Shown: positions 8,944 to 17,236 of the stretch, one piece after another
Layout of the letters: each line of letters starts with the position of its first letter
Numbering within the stretch: position 1 is the first letter of the stretch
Assembly (NCBI GenBank): GCA_022361195.1
Contig: JAKSBJ010000392.1
Coordinates: 1-64,000, forward strand
Direction of reading: 5' to 3'
DNA length: 64,000 bases
From: Flavobacteriales bacterium
GTDB lineage: Bacteria; Bacteroidota; Bacteroidia; Flavobacteriales_D; Crocinitomicaceae
Notes under the pieces: model-generated
What the model was told of the DNA's origin: nothing
The model's input: the letters and a program-made list of their open reading frames with translations, nothing else
The model's database searches: none
Position numbers and translations under genes: made by a program

Positions 8944-10086
8944 GTGAAAGCAAGCCAAAAAATCATCATCCTCGGTACTGCTCACCCATTCAGAGGAGGA
9001 CTAGCCTCTTATAATGAACGTCTGGCATTGCAGTTTCAAAAAGAAGGACATGATGTAAAGATTTACACCTTTACAACGCAATATCCCAATTTTTTATTTC
9101 CAGGGAAAACACAATACAGTGATGAACCTACTCCAAAGGAATTGAAGATAGAACGTTTAGTGAGTTCAGTCAATCCCTTTAACTGGCTAAAAATTGGAAA
9201 TCGTATCAAGAAAGAAAAACCTGACTTGCTGATTTTCAAATTCTGGCTTCCATTTATGGGACCGTGTTTTGGAACCATTGCGCGAAAGGTTCGCAAAAAC
9301 AAGCATACAAAAATCATTACCATTCTTGATAATGTCATTCCACATGAAGGACGGGCAGGAGATAAAAGCTTTACCCGCTACTTTCTAAAACCCATTCAAG
9401 GATTTATTTCCATGTCTAAAAGTGTAGAAAATGATTTAGGCTTGTTTGACAAAACGAAACCCAGAGACTTTAATCCTCATCCGCTTTTTGACAATTTCGG
9501 AGACTTAATTCCCAAAGAAGAAGCTAAAAAACTGCTGAAATTAGATTCAGATTTTAGCTACATTCTATTTTTCGGGATCATTAGAGATTATAAAGGATTA
9601 GACCTTTTGTTAGAGGCCTTTTCTCAAATGAACTATAAAGAGCAAAAGCTCAAATTACTCATTGCCGGAGAGTATTATTCTAATGAAGAAAAGTACACTC
9701 AAATGATTAGCGATTTAAAACTTCAGGAGGATGTTATTGTCGTAAACCAATTCATTACCGACTCTGAAGTTGGACGCTACTTTTGTGCCGCAGACATCAT
9801 TGCTCAGCCTTATAAAAATGCTACCCAAAGCGGGGTAACACAAATTGCTTATCATTTTGAAAAGCCTCTTTTAGTTACCAATGTTGGTGGATTACCAGAG
9901 ATGGTTCCTCATGGTAAAGTAGGTTATGTAGTTGAGAAGGATCCTTCGAAAATTGCCTCTTCCCTCTCCGATTTTTACACGGCCAAAAAAGAAAACGACT
10001 TTGTCAAAAATGTTCGGGAAGAAAAGAAAAAATACAGTTGGGATTTACTCACCAAAAAGATCCTTGCTTTAGCTGAAAAAGTTTAG
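8944..10086 (+). CDS. Family 4 (group 1) glycosyltransferase
   Basis: The 380-residue GT-B protein starts with GTG at 8944, six bases after the preceding gene. The N-terminal donor/acceptor loop HPFRGGLASYNERLA is typical of GT4. The C-terminal Rossmann half contains LFFGIIRDYKGLDLL, LLIAGEYY, and the nucleotide-sugar segment PYKNATQSGVTQIAYHFEKPLLVTNVGGLPEMV with the final Glu of the EX7E-like motif. It is cytosolic and probably membrane associated. With the upstream GT2 and downstream heptose genes it likely builds a surface glycan or lipooligosaccharide; the sugar and acceptor are unknown. Confidence 0.87.
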   Translation: MKASQKIIILGTAHPFRGGLASYNERLALQFQKEGHDVKIYTFTTQYPNFLFPGKTQYSDEPTPKELKIERLVSSVNPFNWLKIGNRIKKEKPDLLIFKFWLPFMGPCFGTIARKVRKNKHTKIITILDNVIPHEGRAGDKSFTRYFLKPIQGFISMSKSVENDLGLFDKTKPRDFNPHPLFDNFGDLIPKEEAKKLLKLDSDFSYILFFGIIRDYKGLDLLLEAFSQMNYKEQKLKLLIAGEYYSNEEKYTQMISDLKLQEDVIVVNQFITDSEVGRYFCAADIIAQPYKNATQSGVTQIAYHFEKPLLVTNVGGLPEMVPHGKVGYVVEKDPSKIASSLSDFYTAKKENDFVKNVREEKKKYSWDLLTKKILALAEKV

Positions 10087-10124
10087 CACAACATTTTATA
10101 CCTTTAACCTCATAGTACGTAAAA

Positions 10125-11147
10125 ATGATCATTCGAAGTAAAGCACCTTTTAGATTGGGCTTAGCCGGAGGAGGAACAGACGTTAGTCCTTATTCAGACC
10201 TTTATGGTGGAGCAATCCTCAATGTCACGGTAAGTTTATATGCCTGGTCTACTATTATTCCAAGAACTGATAATAAAGTTATATTCCATTCTATTGATCA
10301 GCAGAAGAGTTTTGAGTTTGAAGGAGGAAAAGAATTAGAACGAAATGGAATTGTAGACCTTCAAATTGGAGTGTACAATCGAATGCTCAAGGAATATGGT
10401 ATTCCGTCGGGATTTGAATTGACAACCTCTATGGACGTTCCAACAGGAAGTGGATTAGGAACCTCCTCTACTCTTGTCGTTTCCATTTTGGGAGCTTTTG
10501 TAGAATGGCTTCAACTTCCTATGGGAGAATATGACATCGCTCATTTGGCTTTTGATATTGAGCGAATTGATTTGGGCATGTCTGGAGGAAAACAAGATCA
10601 GTATGCGGCTACCTTTGGAGGCGTTAATTTCATGGAGTTCTTAAAAGACGATAAAGTCATTGTCAATCCACTCCGAACCAAAAAGAGCTTCTTAAACGAA
10701 CTTAATTTTGACTTGATTCTGTATTATACCAAAACCTCCAGAGAATCGGCCAAAATCATCGAAAAGCAAATTAGCAACGTCCAAAAGTCCGATGAAAAGC
10801 CTATCCAGGCCATGCATAAACTCAAGGAACAAGCTTTTGATATGAAGCGAGCCTTTTTACAAAGTGACGTTAGAGCTATTGGGGAAATTTTACATGAAAG
10901 TTGGCTCAATAAAAAACAAATGGCCAACGGAATTTCAAATGAACTCATTGACAATATCTACGAACAAGCCATTTCAGCCGGAGCCATTGGAGGTAAAATT
11001 TCGGGAGCAGGTGGTGGCGGATTTATGATGTTTTTTGCCGAAAGTGTCAACCGCTACAAAGTCATTGAAACTCTCAATAAAATTGGTGGAAATGTTGTCC
11101 ACTATCAATTTACTTCAAAAGGATTGGACACATGGACCATCAAATAA
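10125..11147 (+). CDS. hddA: D-glycero-D-manno-heptose-7-phosphate kinase-type GHMP kinase
   Basis: The 340-residue protein is a GHMP-family kinase: the N-terminus APFRLGLAGGGTDV and the ATP loop PTGSGLGTSS (about residues 105-114) are diagnostic, and the late GGKISGAGGGGF motif closes the fold. Sequences of this type phosphorylate heptose 7-phosphate at C1 in the GDP-heptose pathway. The assignment to HddA rather than a fucokinase-like or galactokinase enzyme rests on the next two genes, hddC-like and gmhB-like, which overlap in order. Its last 16 bases overlap the following gene. Confidence 0.82.
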   Translation: MIIRSKAPFRLGLAGGGTDVSPYSDLYGGAILNVTVSLYAWSTIIPRTDNKVIFHSIDQQKSFEFEGGKELERNGIVDLQIGVYNRMLKEYGIPSGFELTTSMDVPTGSGLGTSSTLVVSILGAFVEWLQLPMGEYDIAHLAFDIERIDLGMSGGKQDQYAATFGGVNFMEFLKDDKVIVNPLRTKKSFLNELNFDLILYYTKTSRESAKIIEKQISNVQKSDEKPIQAMHKLKEQAFDMKRAFLQSDVRAIGEILHESWLNKKQMANGISNELIDNIYEQAISAGAIGGKISGAGGGGFMMFFAESVNRYKVIETLNKIGGNVVHYQFTSKGLDTWTIK

Positions 11148-11833
11148 CAGAAGCGGTTGTATTGGCTGGTGGATTAGGAACTCGTCTTCGATCTGAAATT
11201 GGAGAATATCCTAAACCTTTAGCCCCCATTAATAATACACCTTTTCTAACTTACTTGTTTGAATATTTAATTGAACAAAACATCCAAACCGTTTACCTCT
11301 CAGTAGGATTTAAATGGGAAATGATTCAGGAAGAATACGGATCGACCTATAAGAATTTAAAGTTGGTTTATGTGGTAGAAAAAGAGCCGTTGGGAACCGG
11401 AGGAGGAATTCGACTTGCTTTAGAACAATGCCAAAATTCGTCCGTTTTTATTATTAACGGTGACACCTATTTTAAGGTTAACCTTCAAAAACTAAGTGAT
11501 TTCTATTTTCAACAGAATGCCAAATGTGCCCTTGCGCTTAAAAAATTGCAAAAGGTAGATCGATATGGAAATGTTGAACTGGAAAATGAAAAAATAGTCG
11601 CCTTTAAGGAAAAAGAATTCCGAGAGGAGACCATCATTAATGGAGGTATTTATTGCTTGAATAAATCAGCACTGGATGATTTTGAAGCTGGATCGAAATT
11701 CTCGTTTGAAAAAGACTTTTTGGAGATTGACACAGCCAAACAAGCTTTTTTTGGACTGTGCTTTGATGACTATTTTATGGACATTGGCATTCCTACCGAT
11801 TATCACCAATTTTCAAAAGACGTTTTATCATGA
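11132..11833 (+). CDS. hddC: Heptose-1-phosphate guanylyltransferase-type nucleotidyltransferase
   Basis: The 233-residue protein is a sugar-phosphate nucleotidyltransferase. The signature VLAGGLGTRLR near residue 10, YPKPLAPI, and the metal-binding INGDTYF segment near residue 110 are visible. Its length fits HddC-like enzymes that make GDP-D-glycero-D-manno-heptose. It starts inside the 3' end of the kinase gene (16 bp overlap) and its stop overlaps the phosphatase start by 4 bp (ATGA), so the three genes are translationally coupled. Nucleotide preference (GTP) is inferred from context, not seen. Confidence 0.82.
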   Translation: MDHQITEAVVLAGGLGTRLRSEIGEYPKPLAPINNTPFLTYLFEYLIEQNIQTVYLSVGFKWEMIQEEYGSTYKNLKLVYVVEKEPLGTGGGIRLALEQCQNSSVFIINGDTYFKVNLQKLSDFYFQQNAKCALALKKLQKVDRYGNVELENEKIVAFKEKEFREETIINGGIYCLNKSALDDFEAGSKFSFEKDFLEIDTAKQAFFGLCFDDYFMDIGIPTDYHQFSKDVLS

Positions 11834-12378
11834 GTTTGACAGATTTAAATATTGACAGTAGTTGGACCCTATTTTTAGATCGTGATGGGGTGATTAATGA
11901 TCGACTAATTGATGATTATGTCAAACAACTCAACGAGCTAAGAATCATTGATGGCGTTCCTCAAGCCATAGCTACTTTTAACCAGTTGTTTGGGAGAACT
12001 GTTGTAGTTACCAATCAGCAAGGAATCGGGAAAGGACTAATGACGGCTGATGACTTAGACCTTATTCATGGTTATATGTCTGAGGTTTTTAAGCAGCACG
12101 GAGGACAAATAGATCGTTACTATTTTGCTCCTGAACTCAAGGAAGAAAACAGTCCTAATCGTAAACCCGGAACCGGAATGGGTTTACAAGCTCAAGGTGA
12201 TTTCCCCGAAATTGACTTTGAAAAGTCAGTAATGATAGGTGATTCGGAGAGCGATATTGAGTTTGGTATGAATTTGGGAATGAAAACTATTATGTTGAAA
12301 AATGATCGTAACATTTCCACAAAAGCGGATTATATTTTCCAAAATTTGTACGAGGTATCCCTGCAGTTGAAAAAATGA
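11830..12378 (+). CDS. gmhB: Heptose-1,7-bisphosphate 7-phosphatase-type HAD-III phosphatase, lacking the zinc cysteines
   Basis: The 182-residue HAD protein has the nucleophile motif FLDRDGVIND near residue 16, VVTNQQGIGKG near residue 60, RKPGTGMG near residue 115 and MIGDSESDIEFG near residue 137. These match GmhB, which removes the C7 phosphate of heptose bisphosphate. Well-studied GmhB proteins hold a zinc through Cys/His residues before RKP; here that loop (about residues 98-114) has no cysteine. The overlap with hddC supports the role. The isomerase gmhA is not in the window and must be elsewhere if the pathway is complete. Confidence 0.8.
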   Translation: MSLTDLNIDSSWTLFLDRDGVINDRLIDDYVKQLNELRIIDGVPQAIATFNQLFGRTVVVTNQQGIGKGLMTADDLDLIHGYMSEVFKQHGGQIDRYYFAPELKEENSPNRKPGTGMGLQAQGDFPEIDFEKSVMIGDSESDIEFGMNLGMKTIMLKNDRNISTKADYIFQNLYEVSLQLKK

Positions 12379-12382
12379 CCCC

Positions 12383-13120
12383 ATGAAATATCTATCTCTC
12401 ATATTGCTTTTCACTTGCTTCACTGTAAGCAGTTTTGCTCAAGTCAATCAAAAAGATTCACAAGGGCGAAAACAAGGTGTATGGAAAAAACCATATCCAC
12501 AAAATGCTGTTTTCCGCTATGTTGGGCAATTTAAGGATGACAAACCTTATGGTAAATTTGTTTACTACTATGAAACAGGAGAGGTAGAGGCTGTTATTCA
12601 ATTTAAGTCAAACGGGGTTTCCTACAGTAAAATGTATCACCGTTCGGGTTATATGATGGCACGGGGTAAATACATCGATCAAAAAAAGGATAGCACCTGG
12701 GTTTATTATGATGACAGAGGTGTTGTAAGTTATCAGGAAGATTATTTGAAAGGTGATTTACACGGACAGAAAGTGGTGTACTATGAGCCGGTAAATGGGG
12801 AATATCGTATCATGGAATACTCCTATTGGAAGAATGGTCTTCAGCATGGAGAATACAAAAAATATCATCCTAGTAAAAAATTGGCGGAGGAAGGAAACTT
12901 CGTTGATGGTAACAAAGAAGGAATCATAAAACACTACTACCCTAGCGGAAAATTAGCGCGTCTTGAGAGGTATAAATATGGGGTTAAACATGGCTACTGG
13001 ATTTTCTATGATAAAGATGGGAAGCAGGAAGGTTACCACCTTTATTGGGAAGGTGTTCGATTAAAAGGCGAAGCTTTAAAGAAAAAGGAAGCCGAACTCA
13101 AAGCTGAGAAAAACAAATAG
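12383..13120 (+). CDS. Exported MORN-repeat (YwqK-type) protein
   Basis: The 245-residue protein has a signal peptide (residues about 1-20, ending SSFAQ) and a series of MORN_2-like repeats of about 22 residues with recurring G-x-x-x-Y/F-Y-x-x-G/S-x-x-x patterns (for example KFVYYYETGEVE, IIKHYYPSGKLA). The C-terminus is a charged Lys/Glu helix. Such proteins are often annotated as YwqK-type antitoxins, but in Bacteroidota they are commonly periplasmic or surface proteins without a toxin partner, and none is seen here. It starts 4 bp after gmhB, so readthrough is likely. Function unknown. Confidence 0.72.
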   Translation: MKYLSLILLFTCFTVSSFAQVNQKDSQGRKQGVWKKPYPQNAVFRYVGQFKDDKPYGKFVYYYETGEVEAVIQFKSNGVSYSKMYHRSGYMMARGKYIDQKKDSTWVYYDDRGVVSYQEDYLKGDLHGQKVVYYEPVNGEYRIMEYSYWKNGLQHGEYKKYHPSKKLAEEGNFVDGNKEGIIKHYYPSGKLARLERYKYGVKHGYWIFYDKDGKQEGYHLYWEGVRLKGEALKKKEAELKAEKNK

Positions 13121-13121
13121 T

Positions 13122-13144
13122 TAGCCCTTAGAAAGGGCTATTTT
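13122..13144 (+). terminator. Possible weak intrinsic terminator after the heptose/MORN operon
   Basis: TAGCCCTT at 13122-13129 and AAGGGCTA at 13133-13140 form a perfect 8-bp stem with a three-base loop, followed by TTTT. It starts 2 bp after the stop codon. The T-run is short, so termination may be partial. Confidence 0.55.
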
Positions 13145-13167
13145 GCAAGGAAATTGCAAATTCTTTG

Positions 13168-13198
13168 TTTGTTCTTGATTTTTAAAATGCTATATTTG
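13168..13198 (+). promoter_or_regulatory. Bacteroidota-type promoter upstream of the SiaC-like gene
   Basis: TTTG at 13168-13171, a 19-bp spacer and TATATTTG at 13191-13198 match both elements of the Bacteroidota housekeeping promoter (TTTG, 19 bp, TAnnTTTG). The ATG lies 17 bp downstream. This is the best complete promoter I can see in the window. Confidence 0.7.
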
Positions 13199-13214
13199 GA
13201 GAAAGGGTATTTTG

Positions 13215-13607
13215 ATGTCTTTGATAATTGAAGGTTCTAAAAGAACACCATATATTAACGCAGATTTGAATCAGGGATTAATTGCAATCTCTGGTATTTC
13301 TTTGCCCGAAAATCCCTTTGAATATTACCGACCATTAAACGAAGCTCTGGATTCTTATTTGGTCAATCCTAAAAAACAAACACAGCTCGAATTCCGAATT
13401 GAATACTTCAACACAGGTTCAGCTGTCGTACTCCGAAACCTTATTCAGCGCTTGTTTGACTTTTTGGGAACCGATTTCATGAAACTAAAATGGTATTATG
13501 AAATGGATGATCTTGACATTAAAGAAACTGCAGATGAGTTCAAAGCTATTTTTCCTGATTTAGATTTTGAATTAATTGAGGTTGAGGAATTTGAACCTAA
13601 CCCTTAA
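13215..13607 (+). CDS. SiaC-like (DUF1987) regulatory phosphoprotein
   Basis: The 130-residue cytosolic protein matches the DUF1987/SiaC family: N-terminal EGSKRTPYINAD, the GISLPENP segment, and YFNTGSAVVLRNLI. In Pseudomonas SiaC a threonine at this last place is phosphorylated by the kinase SiaB and reset by the PP2C phosphatase SiaA; here it would be T67. I chose the ATG at 13215 over a TTG one codon upstream. It has its own strong promoter and no SiaB-like kinase beside it. A SpoIIE-type phosphatase is 11 kb away in this window, but a link is only a guess. Confidence 0.8.
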   Translation: MSLIIEGSKRTPYINADLNQGLIAISGISLPENPFEYYRPLNEALDSYLVNPKKQTQLEFRIEYFNTGSAVVLRNLIQRLFDFLGTDFMKLKWYYEMDDLDIKETADEFKAIFPDLDFELIEVEEFEPNP

Positions 13608-13612
13608 GCTTT

Positions 13613-14251
13613 TTATTGCCCCGTCATATTGACGTACACCACTTTTTTTGTTTCAAAGAATTCACCCTCAAAATAGTCCGAAAGGTCGTTTACCTCTTTG
13701 TATTGTTGGACTGTTTTAAGTTCTTCTCTTAAGTCACCTCCCTTTAAATAAAACAGCCCATTGGGATATCCATTTTGCTGCTCTTTCTTGAACTTATTTC
13801 TAATCCAAGGTAAAAACTTTGGCATTTGTGTCACGGCTCTACTTACCACAAAATCATAACGCTCCTTCAGTTCCTCTGCTCGTTTGTGATAAGCTTTTAC
13901 ATTCTCCAGTCCTAATTCCTCAGCAACGGCATTTACAACCTTTATTTTCTTCCCTATCGAATCTACTAGTGTAAATTGACAGTCTGGAAACAAAATAGCC
14001 AGTGGAATTCCAGGAAAACCACCTCCGGTCCCCACATCCAAAATCGATGTGCCAGCTGAAAAATTAATGTACTTTGCTATTCCTAAAGAATGCAAAACGT
14101 GGCGCTCATAAAAAGTGTCGAAATCCTTACGACTAATGACATTTATTTGCTGATTCCAGTGCTCATAAACAGCATACAGAGCTTCAAATTGTTGATGCTG
14201 TTGTTCACTTAAATCCGGGAAATACTGAAAAATTAAATCAGCCTTTATCAT
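13613..14251 (-). CDS. rsmG: 16S rRNA (guanine-527-N7) methyltransferase
   Basis: RsmG methylates G527 in the 530 loop of 16S rRNA using S-adenosylmethionine. The 212-residue protein has the family N-terminus with NVISRKD near residue 38, the SAM-binding DVGTGGGFPGIPLA near residue 72, LVDSIGKK and the VVSRAV motif near residue 135. Length is normal. It lies 2 bp downstream of an ECF sigma gene and appears to be the last gene of a three-gene minus-strand operon. It is convergent with the SiaC-like gene. Confidence 0.94.
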   Translation of the reverse strand: MIKADLIFQYFPDLSEQQHQQFEALYAVYEHWNQQINVISRKDFDTFYERHVLHSLGIAKYINFSAGTSILDVGTGGGFPGIPLAILFPDCQFTLVDSIGKKIKVVNAVAEELGLENVKAYHKRAEELKERYDFVVSRAVTQMPKFLPWIRNKFKKEQQNGYPNGLFYLKGGDLREELKTVQQYKEVNDLSDYFEGEFFETKKVVYVNMTGQ

Positions 14252-14253
14252 GC

Positions 14254-14859
14254 TTAAATGGTATCCTTGGTGTTTTCCATCATGTCAGCCAAGAAAGCTC
14301 TTGCTCTAAACAACTGTGCTTTTACAGTTCCAAGTGGTAAGCCCATATCTTCGGCAATTTCATCATACGATAATTCCTGGAAGTATCGTTTTTCGATAAG
14401 ATCTCGGTAACGTGGCTTTAGTTTTTTCACGATCTCCCGCATGTGCTTCACCTTTTCGGAGTGAATAGTTACTTCTTCGGGGTCACGTTCAGAACTTTCA
14501 ACATCAATGGTTATTTGTTCACCATCTGAATTGGTGAAAGCCGAATCCATTGAAGTGACCTTAATTCGCTTTTTACGAATAAAATCGATGGCATTGTTAG
14601 ACGCAATCTTAAATAGCCATGTACTAAATGCAAAGCTCGGTGAATATTGTCCCAATCTGTTAAAGGCCTTTCCAAACGCCTCAATGGTTAAATCTTCGGC
14701 ATCATCCTCCGATTTCACCATTTTCATCATCATAAAATAAATAGACTCACGGTACATTTCCATTAACTGTCCATAAGCCATTTGATTTCCTTCTAGGGCT
14801 TGTTCAACAAGGGCCAAATCTCGTTTTCCTTTGTCTGATAAGTTTTTTCCTTTCACCAT
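14254..14859 (-). CDS. ECF-type RNA polymerase sigma factor
   Basis: The 201-residue protein has sigma region 2 (about 25-100, with EDLTIEAFGKAF and FSTWLFKIASNNAIDFIRKK) and region 4 (about 140-195, with LSYDEIAEDMGLPLGTVKAQLFRARAFL as the DNA-binding HTH). Between them lies a longer, acidic linker than usual. No anti-sigma factor gene is adjacent, unlike many ECF loci. Its start overlaps the end of the upstream glycosyltransferase gene by 7 bp and rsmG follows 2 bp later, so it sits inside an operon. Its target promoters cannot be predicted. Confidence 0.9.
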   Translation of the reverse strand: MVKGKNLSDKGKRDLALVEQALEGNQMAYGQLMEMYRESIYFMMMKMVKSEDDAEDLTIEAFGKAFNRLGQYSPSFAFSTWLFKIASNNAIDFIRKKRIKVTSMDSAFTNSDGEQITIDVESSERDPEEVTIHSEKVKHMREIVKKLKPRYRDLIEKRYFQELSYDEIAEDMGLPLGTVKAQLFRARAFLADMMENTKDTI

Positions 14860-15983
14860 TTAGACGATTGTCCACCTTTGGTGGAATAAAATATAAAGGG
14901 CATCACGCAAAAGTGCATTAGCTCATAAAAAGGGTATAAAGCGACAAGGTCGCCCATCTCCAACTTCCTGAACAGCAAACCATTGATTAACCAATACAAT
15001 AAAATCCGCAATCCAAATACAGCCAGCACAAATGCCCACCATTGGTAATTAAAGAGTAAAATAACTAAAGAAACAAGCATCAAAAGCATGCTTGCCGGGA
15101 ATATTCCTAAAAAGAGTTTGTTGATAAGTCGGTATTCTCCTGCAGTTGTATAGTGCCTTTGTTTTTGCCTAATCCAATCTCCCCAACTTGTTTTTGGAGT
15201 AGAATAGACAAAACTTTCAGGATGTAGTTCGATGGCCACATTTCTACGTTCGGCCGTATCCTGCATAAATAAATCATCATCTCCCGACTGAATGTGATAA
15301 TGCTTACGAAACCCATCCACCTTAAAGAAGGTCTCCTTTAAATAGCTCATATTTCGTCCAACAGCCATATATGGACGGCCCAACTTGGCTGCTCCCAAAT
15401 AATTGGCAGCGATACTCGTAGTATCAAACCGAATAAACTTATTTAAAAAGCCTTTTTGTTTCTCATAAGCGCCATATCCAATCACAATTTCTTTCCCCTC
15501 CGTATAATTCGCTACCAAGTGCTTTAACCATTGTTTTGATCTGGGCTGACAATCGGCATCCGTAAAGGCTAACTTATCATATTTTGCTCCTTTAATACCA
15601 ACCGTTAAAGGCACCTTTTTCCCAAAACGACGATGCTTATTCTTCTCCATCTCAATCAACCTCAAATTGGTATACTTCTTTTGAAAGGCTTGAATAATGT
15701 GGCGAGAATCGTCCACGCTTTGATCATTAACAACGATTACCTCAAAATCGGGATAATCCTGACCTAAGATGAGCGGAAGGTTTTTAAATAAATTATCTTC
15801 CTCATTCCGGGCACAAATAATCACCGTAACTGGAGGTAACTTTTGCAGCTTTTCTTTGGGCTTATGTTTTAGTAAACGAAAGTTTACCAGAAACAGAAAA
15901 AGTAGCTGTACCAGTACAACAAAGCAAAAAACAAGGAAAACAATTCCTGGGAAATCAAATGCTATTTTTGGAATAAAGTCCAT
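14853..15983 (-). CDS. Membrane-bound family 2 glycosyltransferase
   Basis: The 376-residue protein has an N-terminal membrane helix (about 8-33), a GT-A domain with CARNEEDNLFKNLPL, VNDQSVDDS near residue 95, the TDADCQP motif near residue 155, QSGDDDLF and the QKQRHY motif (QxxRW-like) near residue 270, then two or three more helices. This resembles processive or lipid-glycosylating GT2 enzymes. The start at 15983 gives the helix directly; an in-frame ATG at 16046 would add 21 residues. It heads the operon with the sigma factor and rsmG and is divergent from tgt. The product is unknown. Confidence 0.85.
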   Translation of the reverse strand: MDFIPKIAFDFPGIVFLVFCFVVLVQLLFLFLVNFRLLKHKPKEKLQKLPPVTVIICARNEEDNLFKNLPLILGQDYPDFEVIVVNDQSVDDSRHIIQAFQKKYTNLRLIEMEKNKHRRFGKKVPLTVGIKGAKYDKLAFTDADCQPRSKQWLKHLVANYTEGKEIVIGYGAYEKQKGFLNKFIRFDTTSIAANYLGAAKLGRPYMAVGRNMSYLKETFFKVDGFRKHYHIQSGDDDLFMQDTAERRNVAIELHPESFVYSTPKTSWGDWIRQKQRHYTTAGEYRLINKLFLGIFPASMLLMLVSLVILLFNYQWWAFVLAVFGLRILLYWLINGLLFRKLEMGDLVALYPFYELMHFCVMPFIFYSTKGGQSSKW

Positions 15984-16069
15984 GAATGTAGATTGCAAAA
16001 GAAGATCGTTTGCCTTGACTTCCTCACTATAAATCTGATAAAACAAAGGTTCACATATTTAATATACCG

Positions 16070-16077
16070 TATATTTG
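16070..16077 (+). promoter_or_regulatory. Putative -7 promoter element of tgt
   Basis: TATATTTG matches the Bacteroidota -7 consensus and lies 23 bp upstream of the tgt ATG at 16101. It supports that start over an in-frame upstream one at 15993, which would place the promoter inside the coding region. No clean -33 TTG is seen. Confidence 0.5.
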
Positions 16078-16100
16078 TCTGTCTGATTTTTATCAACAAA

Positions 16101-17231
16101 ATGGATTTTATATTAGCGTCTGAAGATTCACATTCCAAAGCCCGAACCGGAACAATAAAAACGGATCACGGGGAAATTAAAACCCCAATTTTTATGCCCG
16201 TTGGAACGGCTGGTACAGTGAAAGCAGTTCATCAAAGAGAACTTAAGGAGGATATTAAAGCCCAAATTATTTTGGGCAACACCTATCATTTATACCTGCG
16301 TCCAGGTTTGGATATTATTGAACAAGCAGGTGGATTACATAAATTTAACGGATGGGATGGCCCTATTTTGACCGACAGTGGCGGATACCAGGTTTATTCC
16401 CTCTCCGGAAACCGAAAAATTGAAGAAGAAGGCGTTAATTTCCGCTCGCACATCGATGGAAGTTCACATTTTTTCACGCCAGAATACGCCATAGACATTC
16501 AACGCACCATTGGAGCAGACATTATCATGGCTTTTGACGAATGCACTCCTTATCCTTGCGAATACAACTATGCAAAAGCCTCCATGGAAATGACACACCG
16601 TTGGCTTAAACGCTGCGTGGATCAAATGGAAAAAACGGACAATAAGTATGGGTACAATCAAACCTTATTTCCTATTGTTCAAGGATCTGTTTACAAGGAC
16701 TTGAGGATTAAAAGTGCTGAAACCATTGCCAGTTTTGATTTGGATGGGAATGCTATTGGAGGTCTCTCAGTAGGAGAACCGGATGAAGATTTGTATTCTA
16801 TGACCAAATTAGTTTGTGACATCCTTCCTAAAAACAAACCTCGCTATTTAATGGGAGTTGGAACACCGGCCAATTTATTGGAGTGTATTGCTTTGGGAAT
16901 TGACATGTTTGACTGTGTAATGCCTACCCGAAATGCACGGCACGGTATGCTATTTACCCGTAATGGTATTTTGAACATGAAAAATGCCAAATGGAAAAAT
17001 GATTTAGGACCATTGGATCCGGATGGAACATCTTTTGTTGATCAGTTTTACTCAAAAGCCTATGTTCGTCATTTATTTCATTCCAAAGAAACATTGGCCA
17101 TGCAAATTGGGAGTATTCATAACCTGGCTTTTTACCTTTGGTTAATGGAAGAGGCACGCAATCAAATAGAAAATGGTTCGTTTAAGAGCTGGAAGGATGA
17201 AATGGTTCCTAAACTTAGTCGGAAACTATAA
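16101..17231 (+). CDS. tgt: tRNA-guanine transglycosylase, without the usual zinc cysteines
   Basis: Tgt exchanges guanine-34 of tRNAs for Asn, Asp, His and Tyr for the queuine precursor preQ1. The 376-residue protein has the TIM-barrel motifs TDSGGYQVYSL near residue 95, MAFDECTPYP near residue 140, GGLSVGEP near residue 218 and MPTRNARHG near residue 275 with the catalytic aspartates. The zinc site of characterised bacterial Tgt (CxCxxC plus His) is not visible: the corresponding segment reads LDPDGTSFVDQFYSKAY. I recall the same cysteine-free form in other Bacteroidota, so this is probably lineage-typical. The next gene starts 5 bp downstream. Confidence 0.92.
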   Translation: MDFILASEDSHSKARTGTIKTDHGEIKTPIFMPVGTAGTVKAVHQRELKEDIKAQIILGNTYHLYLRPGLDIIEQAGGLHKFNGWDGPILTDSGGYQVYSLSGNRKIEEEGVNFRSHIDGSSHFFTPEYAIDIQRTIGADIIMAFDECTPYPCEYNYAKASMEMTHRWLKRCVDQMEKTDNKYGYNQTLFPIVQGSVYKDLRIKSAETIASFDLDGNAIGGLSVGEPDEDLYSMTKLVCDILPKNKPRYLMGVGTPANLLECIALGIDMFDCVMPTRNARHGMLFTRNGILNMKNAKWKNDLGPLDPDGTSFVDQFYSKAYVRHLFHSKETLAMQIGSIHNLAFYLWLMEEARNQIENGSFKSWKDEMVPKLSRKL

Positions 17232-17236
17232 GTAGT

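Noticed and set aside
12383-13120. Toxin-antitoxin module suggested by the YwqK-like annotation
   Set aside because: The protein is exported, and no toxin-like small gene is adjacent, so a toxin-antitoxin reading is not supported.
15993-16100. Longer N-terminus of Tgt
   Set aside because: The extra 36 residues are hydrophobic and not part of the family, and a promoter element at 16070 lies in the region.
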